64,000 nt of DNA, taken from contig JAURWE010000024.1 of NCBI GenBank assembly GCA_030655075.1, positions 682,001 through 746,000 on the forward strand, given 5' to 3'. Positions within the stretch are counted from its first letter, which is position 1. Each line of letters opens with the position of its first letter. A program made the translations under genes and the position numbers. The notes beneath the pieces were generated by a model that ran no database searches, had not been told where the DNA came from, and saw nothing but the letters and a program-made list of their open reading frames with translations. This stretch comes from Pararhizobium sp. (GTDB taxonomy: Bacteria > Pseudomonadota > Alphaproteobacteria > Rhizobiales > Rhizobiaceae). Shown here piece by piece: positions 46,370 through 55,758 of this stretch.

Positions 46370-47146
46370 TCACCAGGGCGACTTGTAGGGCTTTTCCGCC
46401 GCCACACCGGCATCCACGGGAGCGGCATCGATGGTTACCGGAACCTTGGCAGCAGAAACGGTAGCCTCGATATGATCGACCAGCGCTTCGGCAAGATTGA
46501 GACGCCCGGCCAGAAGATCGAGATAGCCCCGCTCGGCCCGGCTGTCCGGCTCGATCGTCAGCCGTGAGGCGGTGTAGAGCTCGACACGCTGTTCTTCGGT
46601 CTTGGCGGCAGCGACAATGCTGTCGATATCGACCGGGTTGGCCAGTTCGCTCTCGATGAAGGCGGCCGCATCGGCAGACATGCCGGAAACCTTGAGCTTG
46701 TCGAGAATATGGGCCCGTTCCTGCTCGTCGATATGGCCATCGGCGCGCGACGCGGCGATCATCGCGCGCACCAAAGTAAGGGCGAAATCATCGTCGATTT
46801 GAGACGGATCGGCGCTGAAGCCGGAATCGGCCGGCGGCGGCAGCAGGACCGGGTCGGCCTGCGTCTGCGCCGTGGCCGGATCGGCCGGTGCGTTGCCTGC
46901 CTGATAGTTCTTGTAGGCCTGGTAGCCAAGGCCGGCGATGGCGGCGAGACCGCCGAGCTTCAACGCCGAGCCTGCAACCTGGCGGCCGGTACCGGTGCCT
47001 AGAAGCACGGCGGCAATGGCGCCTGCGGCCAGCGGATTGTCCTTGGCGAGCTGCGTAACCTGACCAGCCTTGTCGCGGACCGTTCCGCCCACACCGGGCA
47101 CCTGCGATCCTAAGAACTGTTCCAGCAATTTCTTCGCGTCGAACAT
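46370..47146 (-). CDS. DUF533/TerB-like protein
   Basis: 258 residues. The N terminus (MFDAKKLLEQFLG) leads to two weakly hydrophobic segments (GAIAAVLLGTG and GGLAAIAGLGYQAYKNY, about residues 41-84). A proline-rich linker and a TerB-like helical domain follow, with LVRAMIAASRADGHIDEQERAHILDKL and a conserved VDIDSIVAAAKTEEQRVELYTASRL. It resembles YebE-type DUF533 proteins. Function is not known; a metal-binding TerB fold is inferred. Confidence 0.85.
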   Translation of the reverse strand: MFDAKKLLEQFLGSQVPGVGGTVRDKAGQVTQLAKDNPLAAGAIAAVLLGTGTGRQVAGSALKLGGLAAIAGLGYQAYKNYQAGNAPADPATAQTQADPVLLPPPADSGFSADPSQIDDDFALTLVRAMIAASRADGHIDEQERAHILDKLKVSGMSADAAAFIESELANPVDIDSIVAAAKTEEQRVELYTASRLTIEPDSRAERGYLDLLAGRLNLAEALVDHIEATVSAAKVPVTIDAAPVDAGVAAEKPYKSPW

Positions 47147-47213
47147 CGGCTATCCTCCGTTGGGTCAAGATGTCTGCGGAAAGATAGGCATGCACCGGGA
47201 GAATTACAAACGC

Positions 47214-47247
47214 ACGACAGCCGCATCCTTTCGAATGCGGCTGTCGT
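47214..47247 (-). terminator. Terminator-like hairpin after eda
   Basis: ACGACAGCCGCAT pairs perfectly with ATGCGGCTGTCGT around an eight-base loop, a 13-bp stem, about 16 bases after the eda stop on the minus strand. The following sequence is only mildly T-rich. Confidence 0.55.
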
Positions 47248-47262
47248 TGATGTCGGGTTTGA

Positions 47263-47901
47263 TCAGGCCTTCAGCGCAAAGGCTTCGGCGGCGAGCTTGG
47301 TGATGCCGGCCCAGTCGCCCTTGGCAACCAGATCCTTCGGCGCAACCCAGGAGCCGCCGACGCAGACGACGTTCGGCAGCGACAGGTATTCGCCGGCATT
47401 TTTCAGCGAAATGCCGCCGGTCGGGCAGAAGAACGTGCCCGCAAGCGGCGATGAGAGCGACTTCAAATAAGCCGAACCACCAGCCTGTTCGGCCGGGAAG
47501 AACTTCATCACCGTGTAGCCTTCTTCGCGCAGGCCCATGACTTCGCTGGCCGTGGCAGCACCCGGCAGCAGCGGAATTTCGGAATCGTCGGCCGCGTCGA
47601 TCAGTTCCTGCGTCGTGCCGGGGCTGACGATGAACTGCGATCCGGCCTCGACGGCCGCCTGGTACTGGGCAGCATTGAGAATGGTGCCGGCACCGGTGAC
47701 GGCGCCTTCGACCTCGTTGGCGACGGCGCGGATCGCCTCCAGAGCCGCCGTCGTGCGCAGCGTGATCTCGATCGCCTTCAGGCCGCCGGCAACCAGTGCC
47801 CGGGCGAGCGGCACGGCCGTCGCAAGATCATCGATGACCAGCACCGGAACAACAGGCTGAAGTCTCAGGATGGAAAGAAGCTTGTCGGACTTTTCGCTCA
47901 T
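47263..47901 (-). CDS. eda: KDPG/KHG aldolase
   Basis: 212-residue aldolase of the Entner-Doudoroff pathway, splitting 2-keto-3-deoxy-6-phosphogluconate to pyruvate and glyceraldehyde-3-phosphate. The N terminus VVPVLVIDDLATAVPLARALVAGG is typical, with the catalytic glutamate in IEITLRT. The Schiff-base lysine is in VMKFFPAEQAGG and the phosphate site in TGGISLKNAGEYL. ATG 47901 gives the family start; the frame extends to 47970. No edd gene is adjacent. Confidence 0.93.
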   Translation of the reverse strand: MSEKSDKLLSILRLQPVVPVLVIDDLATAVPLARALVAGGLKAIEITLRTTAALEAIRAVANEVEGAVTGAGTILNAAQYQAAVEAGSQFIVSPGTTQELIDAADDSEIPLLPGAATASEVMGLREEGYTVMKFFPAEQAGGSAYLKSLSSPLAGTFFCPTGGISLKNAGEYLSLPNVVCVGGSWVAPKDLVAKGDWAGITKLAAEAFALKA

Positions 47902-48117
47902 GCCGGGCACCTTTTTTAAACGATTGAATGGGGCTTTCGAATACCCCCGCTGGCCGCCAATGTCGAGCAAAAGCTGGGCGCTGGCGGTCGTTTTTCGACC
48001 TCACAAATGTGAATGAACCGCAAGGATACAGGCACTTGCGGCGATTGCACCGGGCGCCAGTGCCCTGTAGGTTAGAGAGGCTGCAGACAACATCCAAGAA
48101 TTCGCGGCGGAGGGACG

Positions 48118-48627
48118 ATGGCCAAGGAAATCGAGCGGAAATTCCTCGTTGCCTCCGATGGCTGGCGCGCGGCGGCCGATGATGGCGCCACGCTGCGGCA
48201 GGCCTACATCGCCGCCATGGAGGACCGTTCCGTCCGGGTCCGTATCAAAAATGACAATAGCGCCCGCATGACCGTCAAGATCGGCAGAAACGCGCTGGTA
48301 CGCGACGAATTCGAATATGACATTCCGCTGCCCGATGCGGAGGAACTGTGCGCGCTCGCCATCGGCATCGTCATCCGCAAGACCCGCTACAGGGTCAGCC
48401 ATGAAGGCTTCGTCTGGGAGGTCGATGTCTATGACGGCGCCTACAGCGGCCTTGTCGTCGCCGAGGTGGAAATGCGCAGCGCCGACGACGACCCCTCGCT
48501 GCCCGACTGGCTCGGCGTCGAGGTCACCGGCGATCACCGTTATTCCAACCAGTCGCTCGCCACTGAAGCGCTGGAAATCGAAGCCGGCGGCCTGCTGCGC
48601 ATCAACAACGAGGGCGCCGGAATCTGA
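48118..48627 (+). CDS. CYTH-domain protein
   Basis: 169 residues, a CYTH triphosphate-tunnel-type protein. The hallmark ExExK is present as EIERKFLV at residues 4-11. Basic and acidic beta strands follow (SVRVRIKNDNSARMTVK, EFEYDIP, VWEVDVYDGAYSGLVVAEVEM). Members hydrolyse inorganic triphosphate or make signalling nucleotides, so the reaction here is not fixed. GGAGG lies before the ATG. It runs in the same direction as trhO. Confidence 0.87.
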   Translation: MAKEIERKFLVASDGWRAAADDGATLRQAYIAAMEDRSVRVRIKNDNSARMTVKIGRNALVRDEFEYDIPLPDAEELCALAIGIVIRKTRYRVSHEGFVWEVDVYDGAYSGLVVAEVEMRSADDDPSLPDWLGVEVTGDHRYSNQSLATEALEIEAGGLLRINNEGAGI

Positions 48628-48691
48628 GGGTCTGGCACCGTGCCAGAAAGTCCTGTTGCGAAGGGCGCGCGGACACTATATTTCAGCCGCG

Positions 48692-49636
48692 ATGACGGAC
48701 ATGACCCAAAACCCGCGCCCGGAAACCACCGGCGCCTTTCTCGTGGCGGCGCTGTATCACTTCACGCCGTTTGCCCGGTTCGCGGATTTTCGCGCGCCGC
48801 TGCAGGATCTGTGCGACGAAAACGGCGTCAAGGGCACGCTGCTGATCGCCCATGAGGGCATCAACGGCACAATCGCCGGAACCGATGCCGGCATCCGCGC
48901 GGTGCTTGCCTTCCTGCGCGCCCAGCCGGAGTTTTCAGGCATCGAGCACAAGGAAAGCCGGGCCTCGGCCATGCCGTTCCTGCGCATGAAGGTGCGGCTC
49001 AAAAAAGAGATCGTCACCATGGGCGTCGAGACCATCGACCCGCTCAAATCCGTCGGCACCTATGTGGCTGCAAAAGACTGGAACGCACTGATCTCCGATC
49101 CGGACACGCTGGTCATCGACACCCGCAACGATTACGAGACCGCCATCGGCATGTTTCGTGGCGCGCTCGACCCCAACACCAAGACATTCCGCGATTTCCC
49201 CGAATGGGTGCGCCAGAACCCGGACCTGCACGCCAAGCCGAAGATCGCCATGTACTGCACCGGCGGCATCCGCTGCGAGAAGGCCACGGCCTTCATGAAG
49301 GAGCAGGGTTTCGACGAGGTCTACCACCTCAAGGGCGGCATCCTCAAATATCTGGAGGAAACCCCGGAAGAAGACAGCCTCTGGGATGGTGCCTGCTTCG
49401 TCTTCGACGACCGCGTCTCGGTCACCCATGGACTGAGGGAAGGCGAGCATGTTCTTTGCCATGCCTGCCGCCAGCCGCTGACGCCGGAAGACCTCGCCTC
49501 CCCCCATCACGAGGGCGGCGTCACCTGCGTCCATTGTTACGAAGCCCGCAGCGAAGAAGACAGGCTGCGCTACCGTCAGCGCCAGTTGCAGATCGACCTG
49601 GCAAAAAAACGCGGCCAGAAACATCTCGGAAGCTGA
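48692..49636 (+). CDS. trhO: tRNA uridine 5-hydroxylation enzyme (rhodanese family)
   Basis: 314-residue TrhO/YceA-type protein, which oxidises U34 of certain tRNAs to 5-hydroxyuridine. Features are the N-terminal KGTLLIAHEGINGTIAGT (about 50), DTLVIDTRNDYETAIGMFRGALDPNTKTFRDFPEW, the rhodanese-loop cysteines in IAMYCTGGIRCEKATAFM and VYHLKGGILKYLEE. A CHACRQPLT...CVHCYE tail suggests a C-terminal zinc-binding pair. ATG 48692 is preferred; the frame to 48317 overlaps the CYTH gene. Confidence 0.92.
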   Translation: MTDMTQNPRPETTGAFLVAALYHFTPFARFADFRAPLQDLCDENGVKGTLLIAHEGINGTIAGTDAGIRAVLAFLRAQPEFSGIEHKESRASAMPFLRMKVRLKKEIVTMGVETIDPLKSVGTYVAAKDWNALISDPDTLVIDTRNDYETAIGMFRGALDPNTKTFRDFPEWVRQNPDLHAKPKIAMYCTGGIRCEKATAFMKEQGFDEVYHLKGGILKYLEETPEEDSLWDGACFVFDDRVSVTHGLREGEHVLCHACRQPLTPEDLASPHHEGGVTCVHCYEARSEEDRLRYRQRQLQIDLAKKRGQKHLGS

Positions 49637-49656
49637 TATCCCGGAGGTCTTGCAGC

Positions 49657-50187
49657 ATGGCGAAGCTCGTCTTTGGAATGAACCAGTCCCTCGACGGTTA
49701 CATCGATCACGACCGCATACCGTCAGGCCGTTCGATCTTTCGCCACTGGATAGAGCACGTGCGCGGTCTTGCAGGCAGCGTCTACGGCCGCCGCATGTAC
49801 GAGATCATGCGCTACTGGGACGATGATCTTCCCGACTGGACGGCAGAGCACCGCGAGTTTGCTTTGGCCTGGAGAAACCAGCCGAAATGGGTGGTGTCGC
49901 GCTCGCTGACCTCTGTTGGCCCCAACGCCACCCTTGTCCGGGACGACGTCGAGGGCGTGATCCGCGGTCTGAAGGGCCGGCTTGCCGGCGAGATTGCCAT
50001 CTCCGGACCCGAGCTTGCTGGAAGCATCGCCGGTCTTGGCCTGATCGACGAGTATCGCCTCTATATCCACCCCATCGCGCTCGGCCATGGCAAGCCATTC
50101 TTTGCCGGGCCCGTCCCGGCGCTCCGCTTTCTGGCCAGCGATCAAATAAGCGAGGACGTGATCAGGCTGACCTATTGTCCGGCGTGA
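49657..50187 (+). CDS. Dihydrofolate-reductase-fold protein (RibD C-terminal family)
   Basis: 176 residues. The N terminus MAKLVFGMNQSLDGYID is typical of RibD C-terminal/DHFR-superfamily proteins. VYGRRMYEIMRYW, KWVVSRSLTSVG and GEIAISGPELAGSIAGLGLIDEYRLYIHPIALGHGKPFF follow. Such proteins are NADPH-dependent reductases of often unknown substrate. GGAGG lies before the ATG, 20 bases after trhO. Confidence 0.87.
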   Translation: MAKLVFGMNQSLDGYIDHDRIPSGRSIFRHWIEHVRGLAGSVYGRRMYEIMRYWDDDLPDWTAEHREFALAWRNQPKWVVSRSLTSVGPNATLVRDDVEGVIRGLKGRLAGEIAISGPELAGSIAGLGLIDEYRLYIHPIALGHGKPFFAGPVPALRFLASDQISEDVIRLTYCPA

Positions 50188-50210
50188 TCATTTGGCGCCG
50201 TCCGGGCAGG

Positions 50211-52409
50211 TTAACCCACTCGGTCGAGCGTCTTCAGCGCAGCATCTTTTAGGAGCTGCGTGATCTGCTCCGCCGGCACGGGCCGCGAGAACAGATAGCC
50301 CTGCAGCTGGTCGCAGCCGTAGAGGCGCAGAAGATTGGCTTGCCGTGTCGTCTCTATGCCTTCCGCCGTGACCGGAATTTCGAACGCCGACGCCAGCGCA
50401 ATCGTCGCCTGAAGCATGTCTCCGGCCTTTGGAAACGCGTCCAGCGCGGTGATCATCGAGCGGTCGATCTTCATCCGGTCGAAGCCGAACTGGCGCAGGT
50501 AGCCGATGCTCGAGAAACCCGCTCCGAAATCGTCGAGCGCGATCTTGATGCCGAGACGCTTCAGGGCGTCGATCGTATCGCGGGCACGCGCCGGGTTCTG
50601 GATGACGTAACCTTCGGTGATTTCCATGGTGATGCGGGCAGGATCGATGCCGCTGTCCTCGATCATCGCTGCGGCGCGCATAAGAAAATACGGATTGCGG
50701 AATTGTGCCGGCGAGACGTTCAGCGACAGCGGCAGCTGCGGCCATTGCCGCGCCGCCTGCAAAGCCTCGCGCATGACGAACAGCCCCAGCGGGTCGATCA
50801 ACCCGGTCGCTTCGGCCACCGGTATGAAGACATCCGGCGGCACGATGCCTTTCAGCGGGCACGCCCAGCGCACAAGCGCCTCGACGCCAACAATCGCATG
50901 GCTCTGCGCATCGACGACCGGCTGGTAGACGACAAAGAGATCCTCCTCCGAAATCGCCTGGCGCAGCGCGGCTTCCATCTCCTTGCGCTCGGAAAACTCT
51001 GTATCCATCGACGGATGATAGGCCACGACCCGGCCACGGCCGTCGGCCTTGGCCCGGTACATGGCCATATCCGCCCGCCGCAACAACTCCTCGCTGTCGA
51101 CCGTTCCCTTGGGGGATTCGGCCCGGCCGATGCTGCCGCCGACCACGACCACCCGCTCGCCCAGCGTGAAGGGCTCGGCGAAGAATTCCAGGATCATGGT
51201 TTCCAGAGCCGTGACCGATATCGCGTTGGGCCCCGATTCCAGCGCGATCGCAAATTCGTCGCCACCCAGACGGGCAAGAACCGCACCCTCGGGCACCAGG
51301 CAGGACAAGCCCGCCGAAACGCTTTTGATCAGCTGGTCACCGGTGTGATGCCCATAGAGATCGTTGACCTCCTTGAAACCGTCCATATCGAGATAGAGCA
51401 GCACGACATCCCTGGAACCGGCTTTTGCCCGTTCGATCAGGGCAGACAGGTTTTGGTAGAGGCCCCAACGGTTGTCGAGCCCGCTCAGCCGATCCCTCAG
51501 AGCCAGCAGGCGGGCCGAACGTTCGTCTTCGCGCAGCCTGGTTATGGTGGCACCGCCCCCGGCCAGGAGCACGACGAGAAACAGGCCGACGAGCCCCAGG
51601 CTCGCCAGCAAATATGGCCAGACCTGCGCATAAACAGCATCGCCCGGCGACCGCGACTGCCATTCCAGTGTGGCGATCTGCGTGCCGGCTGGATCGATGA
51701 TCGGTGTCCCCTGCGGGTCACCTGTGGTGCCCGAGGCAAGATGCAGGTCGTCGATGAAGTAATTCTCCGAAAGGGCGCGCACTTTTTCCGGATCGAGATG
51801 CCGGATGAAGACGAGCGTTCGCAGCTCGTCGAGCGGAACCGTAAGCTCTGCTGAAGCGGGCCGGATCGACGACAGGCCGACCAGCGCCACACCGTCGGGT
51901 GTTCGGACGAAACCGCCCTGCAGGGCTTCCGGGCCCAGTCCGGCGGCGTGAACCTTGTCGAGAAGGATGCGGAAGGCCGGCGACAGGTAGGACAGCGGAT
52001 CGGCCTTGAATGCCGCGCCCTTTCTGAAGGCTAGAATGACCGCATCGTCCGGTGCCAGCAGAAAGCTCGTATCGAAAATGTCGGTGCTCGCTGTGTCGAG
52101 ATCGAACGATTCGAGCGCCCATGTCGTCGGATCGGGGCCATAGATCGCGCGCGCCGCGTCATCCCAGACGCCATAGTCCCTGACCGTCGTCAGCATCTGC
52201 CGCTTGAACGTGTTGAGCATGCCGGCCGTGGTCTGCTGCGAGCGCTGGTCGTCAAGCGCGTTGGTCCGCTCAGCCACGGCGGTCAGCGCCGCGAGCACGA
52301 TGACGGTGACGACGAGCAGCACGCAAGCGAAGGCCAGCAGCAGAACCAGAACAGCGTTCTGCCGCTTCAGCCGGCCAAAAACCGGAACGTAGGCTGCAAT
52401 ACTGCGCAT
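50211..52409 (-). CDS. CHASE4-GGDEF-EAL c-di-GMP protein
   Basis: 732 residues from ATG 52409; the frame reaches 52511. One transmembrane helix (AVLVLLLAFACVLLVVTVIVLAAL, about 18-41) precedes a periplasmic CHASE4-like sensor (RDYGVWDDAARAIYG). A second helix (AQVWPYLLASLGLVGLFLVVLLAGG) follows. GGDEF and EAL domains look intact (RLGGDEFAIAL; VGVEALVRW; LDDFGAGFSS). No RxxD inhibitory site precedes the GGDEF. Both cyclase and phosphodiesterase activity are possible. Confidence 0.9.
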   Translation of the reverse strand: MRSIAAYVPVFGRLKRQNAVLVLLLAFACVLLVVTVIVLAALTAVAERTNALDDQRSQQTTAGMLNTFKRQMLTTVRDYGVWDDAARAIYGPDPTTWALESFDLDTASTDIFDTSFLLAPDDAVILAFRKGAAFKADPLSYLSPAFRILLDKVHAAGLGPEALQGGFVRTPDGVALVGLSSIRPASAELTVPLDELRTLVFIRHLDPEKVRALSENYFIDDLHLASGTTGDPQGTPIIDPAGTQIATLEWQSRSPGDAVYAQVWPYLLASLGLVGLFLVVLLAGGGATITRLREDERSARLLALRDRLSGLDNRWGLYQNLSALIERAKAGSRDVVLLYLDMDGFKEVNDLYGHHTGDQLIKSVSAGLSCLVPEGAVLARLGGDEFAIALESGPNAISVTALETMILEFFAEPFTLGERVVVVGGSIGRAESPKGTVDSEELLRRADMAMYRAKADGRGRVVAYHPSMDTEFSERKEMEAALRQAISEEDLFVVYQPVVDAQSHAIVGVEALVRWACPLKGIVPPDVFIPVAEATGLIDPLGLFVMREALQAARQWPQLPLSLNVSPAQFRNPYFLMRAAAMIEDSGIDPARITMEITEGYVIQNPARARDTIDALKRLGIKIALDDFGAGFSSIGYLRQFGFDRMKIDRSMITALDAFPKAGDMLQATIALASAFEIPVTAEGIETTRQANLLRLYGCDQLQGYLFSRPVPAEQITQLLKDAALKTLDRVG

Positions 52410-52470
52410 GACTGCTCCGACACGTGAAGCAAAACTCTGCGCGAAATCAATTCGCAAAACCTTAATTTTC

Positions 52471-52905
52471 TCAGGCAGATATAGTGAGAGAGCCACCCGA
52501 TGCGTCCGCATTCAGCTCGATCCGGGCTGCCTGCCGGATGGCCGCCCAGTCCTTCTCCGCCGCAAGCACGACCGGGCAGGCAATGTTGTAGAGTTCGGCG
52601 GCAATCATCGCCCCGACGATGACGATCGCATCGCGGCTGAGAAGCACGATCCCGGCCGGCCCCTTACCCAGCCGGATCGCTTCGGCCAGAACCGAGCTGC
52701 CCGAGCTGGAGCCGCGTCCGGCTTTCATGGCGAGGATTGAACCGGACACGACCTCGCCCTTCTGCGGATGCCACTGGTCGATGATCCGGCCTGTGGACGA
52801 ATCCAGCCCGCCCCAGAAGCTCAAGGGTTCGGAAAGCGCAAACACAGCCCCTTCAGCCTGCCCGGCGCACAGCGTGGTGACCGCGATCCCCGTGTTCAGG
52901 GTCAT
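52471..52905 (-). CDS. Aconitase X swivel (small) subunit
   Basis: 144-residue DUF126/AcnX small subunit. Family features are GLDSSTGRIIDQWHPQKGEVVSGSILAMKAGRGSSSGSSVLAEAIRLGKGPAGIVL. ATG 52905 is chosen because it overlaps the large subunit stop in an ATGA; the frame to 52944 lies inside that gene. The pair is the two-protein form of aconitase X, whose bacterial members include cis-3-hydroxy-L-proline dehydratases. Confidence 0.88.
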   Translation of the reverse strand: MTLNTGIAVTTLCAGQAEGAVFALSEPLSFWGGLDSSTGRIIDQWHPQKGEVVSGSILAMKAGRGSSSGSSVLAEAIRLGKGPAGIVLLSRDAIVIVGAMIAAELYNIACPVVLAAEKDWAAIRQAARIELNADASGGSLTISA

Positions 52906-54146
52906 AGCCGCACCACCTTTCCCGCCCGGGCCGATACCATGCACTCGGCAAGCGAGCCGAACGCCATATCGACGCCGATATTGCCGGGGGCGTAATAGGC
53001 CATCTTGCCGGAATTGGTCATGATCGCGCCGGACATGTCGCGCATGATCGCCGTCAGATAGGTACAGGTGTCGATGACCAGCGTTACCCCGGCCACCCTG
53101 AGGGTCTCGGCCCAGCCGCGCGCTTCGAGCTCGGTGAGCACACCGCGATTGGTGTTGATGTAGATATCGACGGCGGCGCGCGTGACCCCGATCAGCGGCA
53201 TCAGCCGCGCAAACTCCGCAAGAGAAAAATGCGGCGTTCCGAGACTGACGGCCACAAGCGGCGTGCCGTCCGGCACCGTCGACAGCTGACGCACCGTCTT
53301 GCGCAGATCATCCGCAGAAAGCCGGATCGTTTCCTCGCTCTGATGCCCTTGAAGCGCCGCCTCAAGGCTCGGTGCCTCCGGCGTCAGTCCGACCGCATGA
53401 AACATCGCCACCGCTCCGGACGAGGCCGCCACGGCACCCAGCGCCTTGAGATCGTCTTCCTGGGTATCGGCAGGCAGCCCGGTGATCACAGGAATCCGGT
53501 CGCCGCAATATTTGCCGATCGTATGCCCGGCCGCGACACAGGCCGGCCCCGCATCGCTCCATTCCGACGGCAGGCTGTCGATCTCCACCAGCACGCGGGC
53601 CCGGCGATTCTCCACCATGTGCAGGCCGTAGAACGGCGCCCTGCCGGTCATGGCGCAACAGAGATCGATGAAATCGCCATAGCGGTTTGTGCGGGCGCCG
53701 ATCACCGAATTGGCAAAGACAATGGCATTCGATTCCGCCCAGGCGATCTGCGCCCCGAATTTTGGCCGGAACATCGTCTGGTAGGGCGCGCAGGTAAAGG
53801 TCGAGAGGCAGCCGAGCGCCTCGTGCGCTTTCATCAGCCGTGCGCCGCCGATGCCGATCTCAGGCTTGCCGATGAAAAGCTCCGGATGGATCAGATCGAC
53901 CGAGCCGACATTCAGCGTCGTCGGCACCCGCACCCGGCCGCCGAGCCCGATCAGATGCTCGACGAAATCAAGGCTGACCTCGCCGAGATACAGACAGCCA
54001 TCGATATGCGCCGCCTCGATGTCGATAAACCGCTCCGCCCCGACAGCCTCGGCAAACTGCGCCAGCAGCCGCATGCAAAACGCCGCCGCCCCGCCATGGG
54101 CGCCGGACAGAAGCTCGGAATCAAACGAAGACAGTTCAAGCGCCAT
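52902..54146 (-). CDS. Aconitase X catalytic (large) subunit
   Basis: 414-residue DUF521 family protein, large subunit of aconitase X. Visible motifs are GLGGRVRVPTTLNVGSVDL, the cluster- or metal-binding region EALGCLSTFTCAPYQTMFRPKFGAQIAWAESNAIVFANSVIGARTNRYGDFIDLCCAMTGR, and a C-terminal IDTCTYLTAIM. Characterised relatives dehydrate cis-3-hydroxyproline, but some act on mevalonate-pathway acids, so the substrate is open. It overlaps the small subunit by four bases. Confidence 0.9.
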   Translation of the reverse strand: MALELSSFDSELLSGAHGGAAAFCMRLLAQFAEAVGAERFIDIEAAHIDGCLYLGEVSLDFVEHLIGLGGRVRVPTTLNVGSVDLIHPELFIGKPEIGIGGARLMKAHEALGCLSTFTCAPYQTMFRPKFGAQIAWAESNAIVFANSVIGARTNRYGDFIDLCCAMTGRAPFYGLHMVENRRARVLVEIDSLPSEWSDAGPACVAAGHTIGKYCGDRIPVITGLPADTQEDDLKALGAVAASSGAVAMFHAVGLTPEAPSLEAALQGHQSEETIRLSADDLRKTVRQLSTVPDGTPLVAVSLGTPHFSLAEFARLMPLIGVTRAAVDIYINTNRGVLTELEARGWAETLRVAGVTLVIDTCTYLTAIMRDMSGAIMTNSGKMAYYAPGNIGVDMAFGSLAECMVSARAGKVVRL

Positions 54147-54215
54147 ACCGCTGGATTAGGACCCGGCAGGCGAAGAAGTCAATTGCGGTGTATCCTGTTC
54201 TTTGACGAGCTCGGC

Positions 54216-55616
54216 CTATCCCGCTTTCGCAACCGTAAGGCCGTCTCCCGCCTTGAAATTCCCCTTCGGGAATTGCTCGGCCAGCGACTGGTACCATTGG
54301 CCGCTCTTTTTCACCGTCCGCACCTGGGTTTCGTAGTCCACATGCACGATACCGAAGCGCATCTTGTAGCCTTCGGCCCATTCAAAATTGTCCATCAGGC
54401 TCCAGGCGAAATAGCCCCGCATCGGATAACCTTCGGCGATCAGGTCGGCCGTCACGGCCAGATGGTCTGCGATGTAGTCGAGGCGGGGCTGATCATCGAC
54501 CACGCCGCCTTCGACCCCCATATTATAGCAGGCGCCGTTCTCGGTGATGTAGCACTCCGGCAGCGTATAGGCGGCATTGAGGGTGCGGATGAGATCGCCG
54601 AGACCCTTGGGAAACACCTCCCAGCCGATGTCGGTCTTGACCTCGCTCACCGGCGGGGCGGCGAGCCCTGCGGGGTATTCCGCGCTCGGTGACGGATCAT
54701 TCACCACGCGCGTCGGCGTGTAGTAGTTGACACCCCACCAGTCGAGTTTCTGGCCGATGATCGCCATGTCTTCGGGCTCGATCTGCGGCATGCGGTGACC
54801 GAGCGCGCTCAAAAAGCTTTCGGGATATTCGCCCTTGAAGATCGGGCCGAAAAAGACGCCATTGTTGAAGTCGAAAGCGCGGCTGGCCGCCGCAACATCA
54901 AGGTCGCTGTCCGTGCCGGCATAGACCTGCACCGGATTGAGGACCAGGCCCGTGGGCAGATCCGGCCGTTCGGCCCGGATCGCCTGCACGCCGAGCCCAT
55001 GCGCAAGGTTGGTGACGTGCAGCGCGCTCAGCGCCGCATCCATGTTGCGCTCGCCGGGCGCATGAATACCGTGGAGATGGCTGAGCCAGATCGAGCACCA
55101 GGGCTCGTTGAACGTCGCCACGGAATCCAGCCGGTCGCCCAGCCGGGCAATTACAATCCTGGCATAACGCTGGAAAGCATGGGCCGTCGAGCGCGCCGTC
55201 CAGCCGCCATCGCCCATCAGCGCCAGCGGCAGGTCCCAGTGGTAGAGCGTCGCGAAGGCCTTGATACTGCGCGCCTTCAGACCATCGACGAGGCGCTCGT
55301 AGAAATCGAGCCCCTTTTCGTTGACCGGCCCGGTGCCTTCGGGGATCACGCGCGGCCAGGCGATGGAAAACCGGTAGGCCGCAACACCGAGCGACTGGAT
55401 CAGGTCGAGATCGCTGTCCAGCCGGTTGTAGTGGTCACAGGCGACATCGCCATTGTGACCTTCGAACACCCGGCCCGGCATGTTGGAAAACGCATCCCAG
55501 ATCGACGCCCGGCGGCCATCGGCCTTCGCTGCTCCCTCGATCTGAAACGCGGCCGTCGCCACGCCGAAAACGAAATCACCGGGAAACCGGGTTGCAAGGA
55601 TTTTTGGGTCCGTCAT
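54216..55616 (-). CDS. Beta-glucosidase, GH1 family
   Basis: 466-residue GH1 glycosidase. The acid/base glutamate lies in VATFNEPWCSI and the nucleophile in CYITENGACYN. The N terminus FPGDFVFGVATAAFQIEGA and the late FAWSLMDNFEWAEGYKMRFGIVHVDY are diagnostic. ATG 55616 (AAGGAG at good spacing) is preferred to the GTG at 55622. It should hydrolyse cellobiose-like or aryl beta-glucosides in the cytoplasm. The hairpin at 55702 lies between it and the oxidoreductase upstream. Confidence 0.92.
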   Translation of the reverse strand: MTDPKILATRFPGDFVFGVATAAFQIEGAAKADGRRASIWDAFSNMPGRVFEGHNGDVACDHYNRLDSDLDLIQSLGVAAYRFSIAWPRVIPEGTGPVNEKGLDFYERLVDGLKARSIKAFATLYHWDLPLALMGDGGWTARSTAHAFQRYARIVIARLGDRLDSVATFNEPWCSIWLSHLHGIHAPGERNMDAALSALHVTNLAHGLGVQAIRAERPDLPTGLVLNPVQVYAGTDSDLDVAAASRAFDFNNGVFFGPIFKGEYPESFLSALGHRMPQIEPEDMAIIGQKLDWWGVNYYTPTRVVNDPSPSAEYPAGLAAPPVSEVKTDIGWEVFPKGLGDLIRTLNAAYTLPECYITENGACYNMGVEGGVVDDQPRLDYIADHLAVTADLIAEGYPMRGYFAWSLMDNFEWAEGYKMRFGIVHVDYETQVRTVKKSGQWYQSLAEQFPKGNFKAGDGLTVAKAG

Positions 55617-55701
55617 GGGCACTCCTTGCGGCTCTGAACTGTCTGTAACGTCGCAGTAAAACCGCCGCCCGGAAAATTCAATCGCGATTTCCCGCTACTC
55701 C

Positions 55702-55727
55702 GCCTCCCCGTATTTTCACGGAGAGGC
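55702..55727. terminator. Imperfect hairpin between the oxidoreductase and glucosidase genes
   Basis: GCCTCCCCGT and ACGGAGAGGC form a ten-bp stem with one mismatch around a six-base loop. It might attenuate readthrough into the glucosidase gene. A T-run on the minus strand is absent, so termination is uncertain. Confidence 0.35.
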
Positions 55728-55758
55728 ATTCTTTAGATGGATAAAGAGACCGTTCGAC

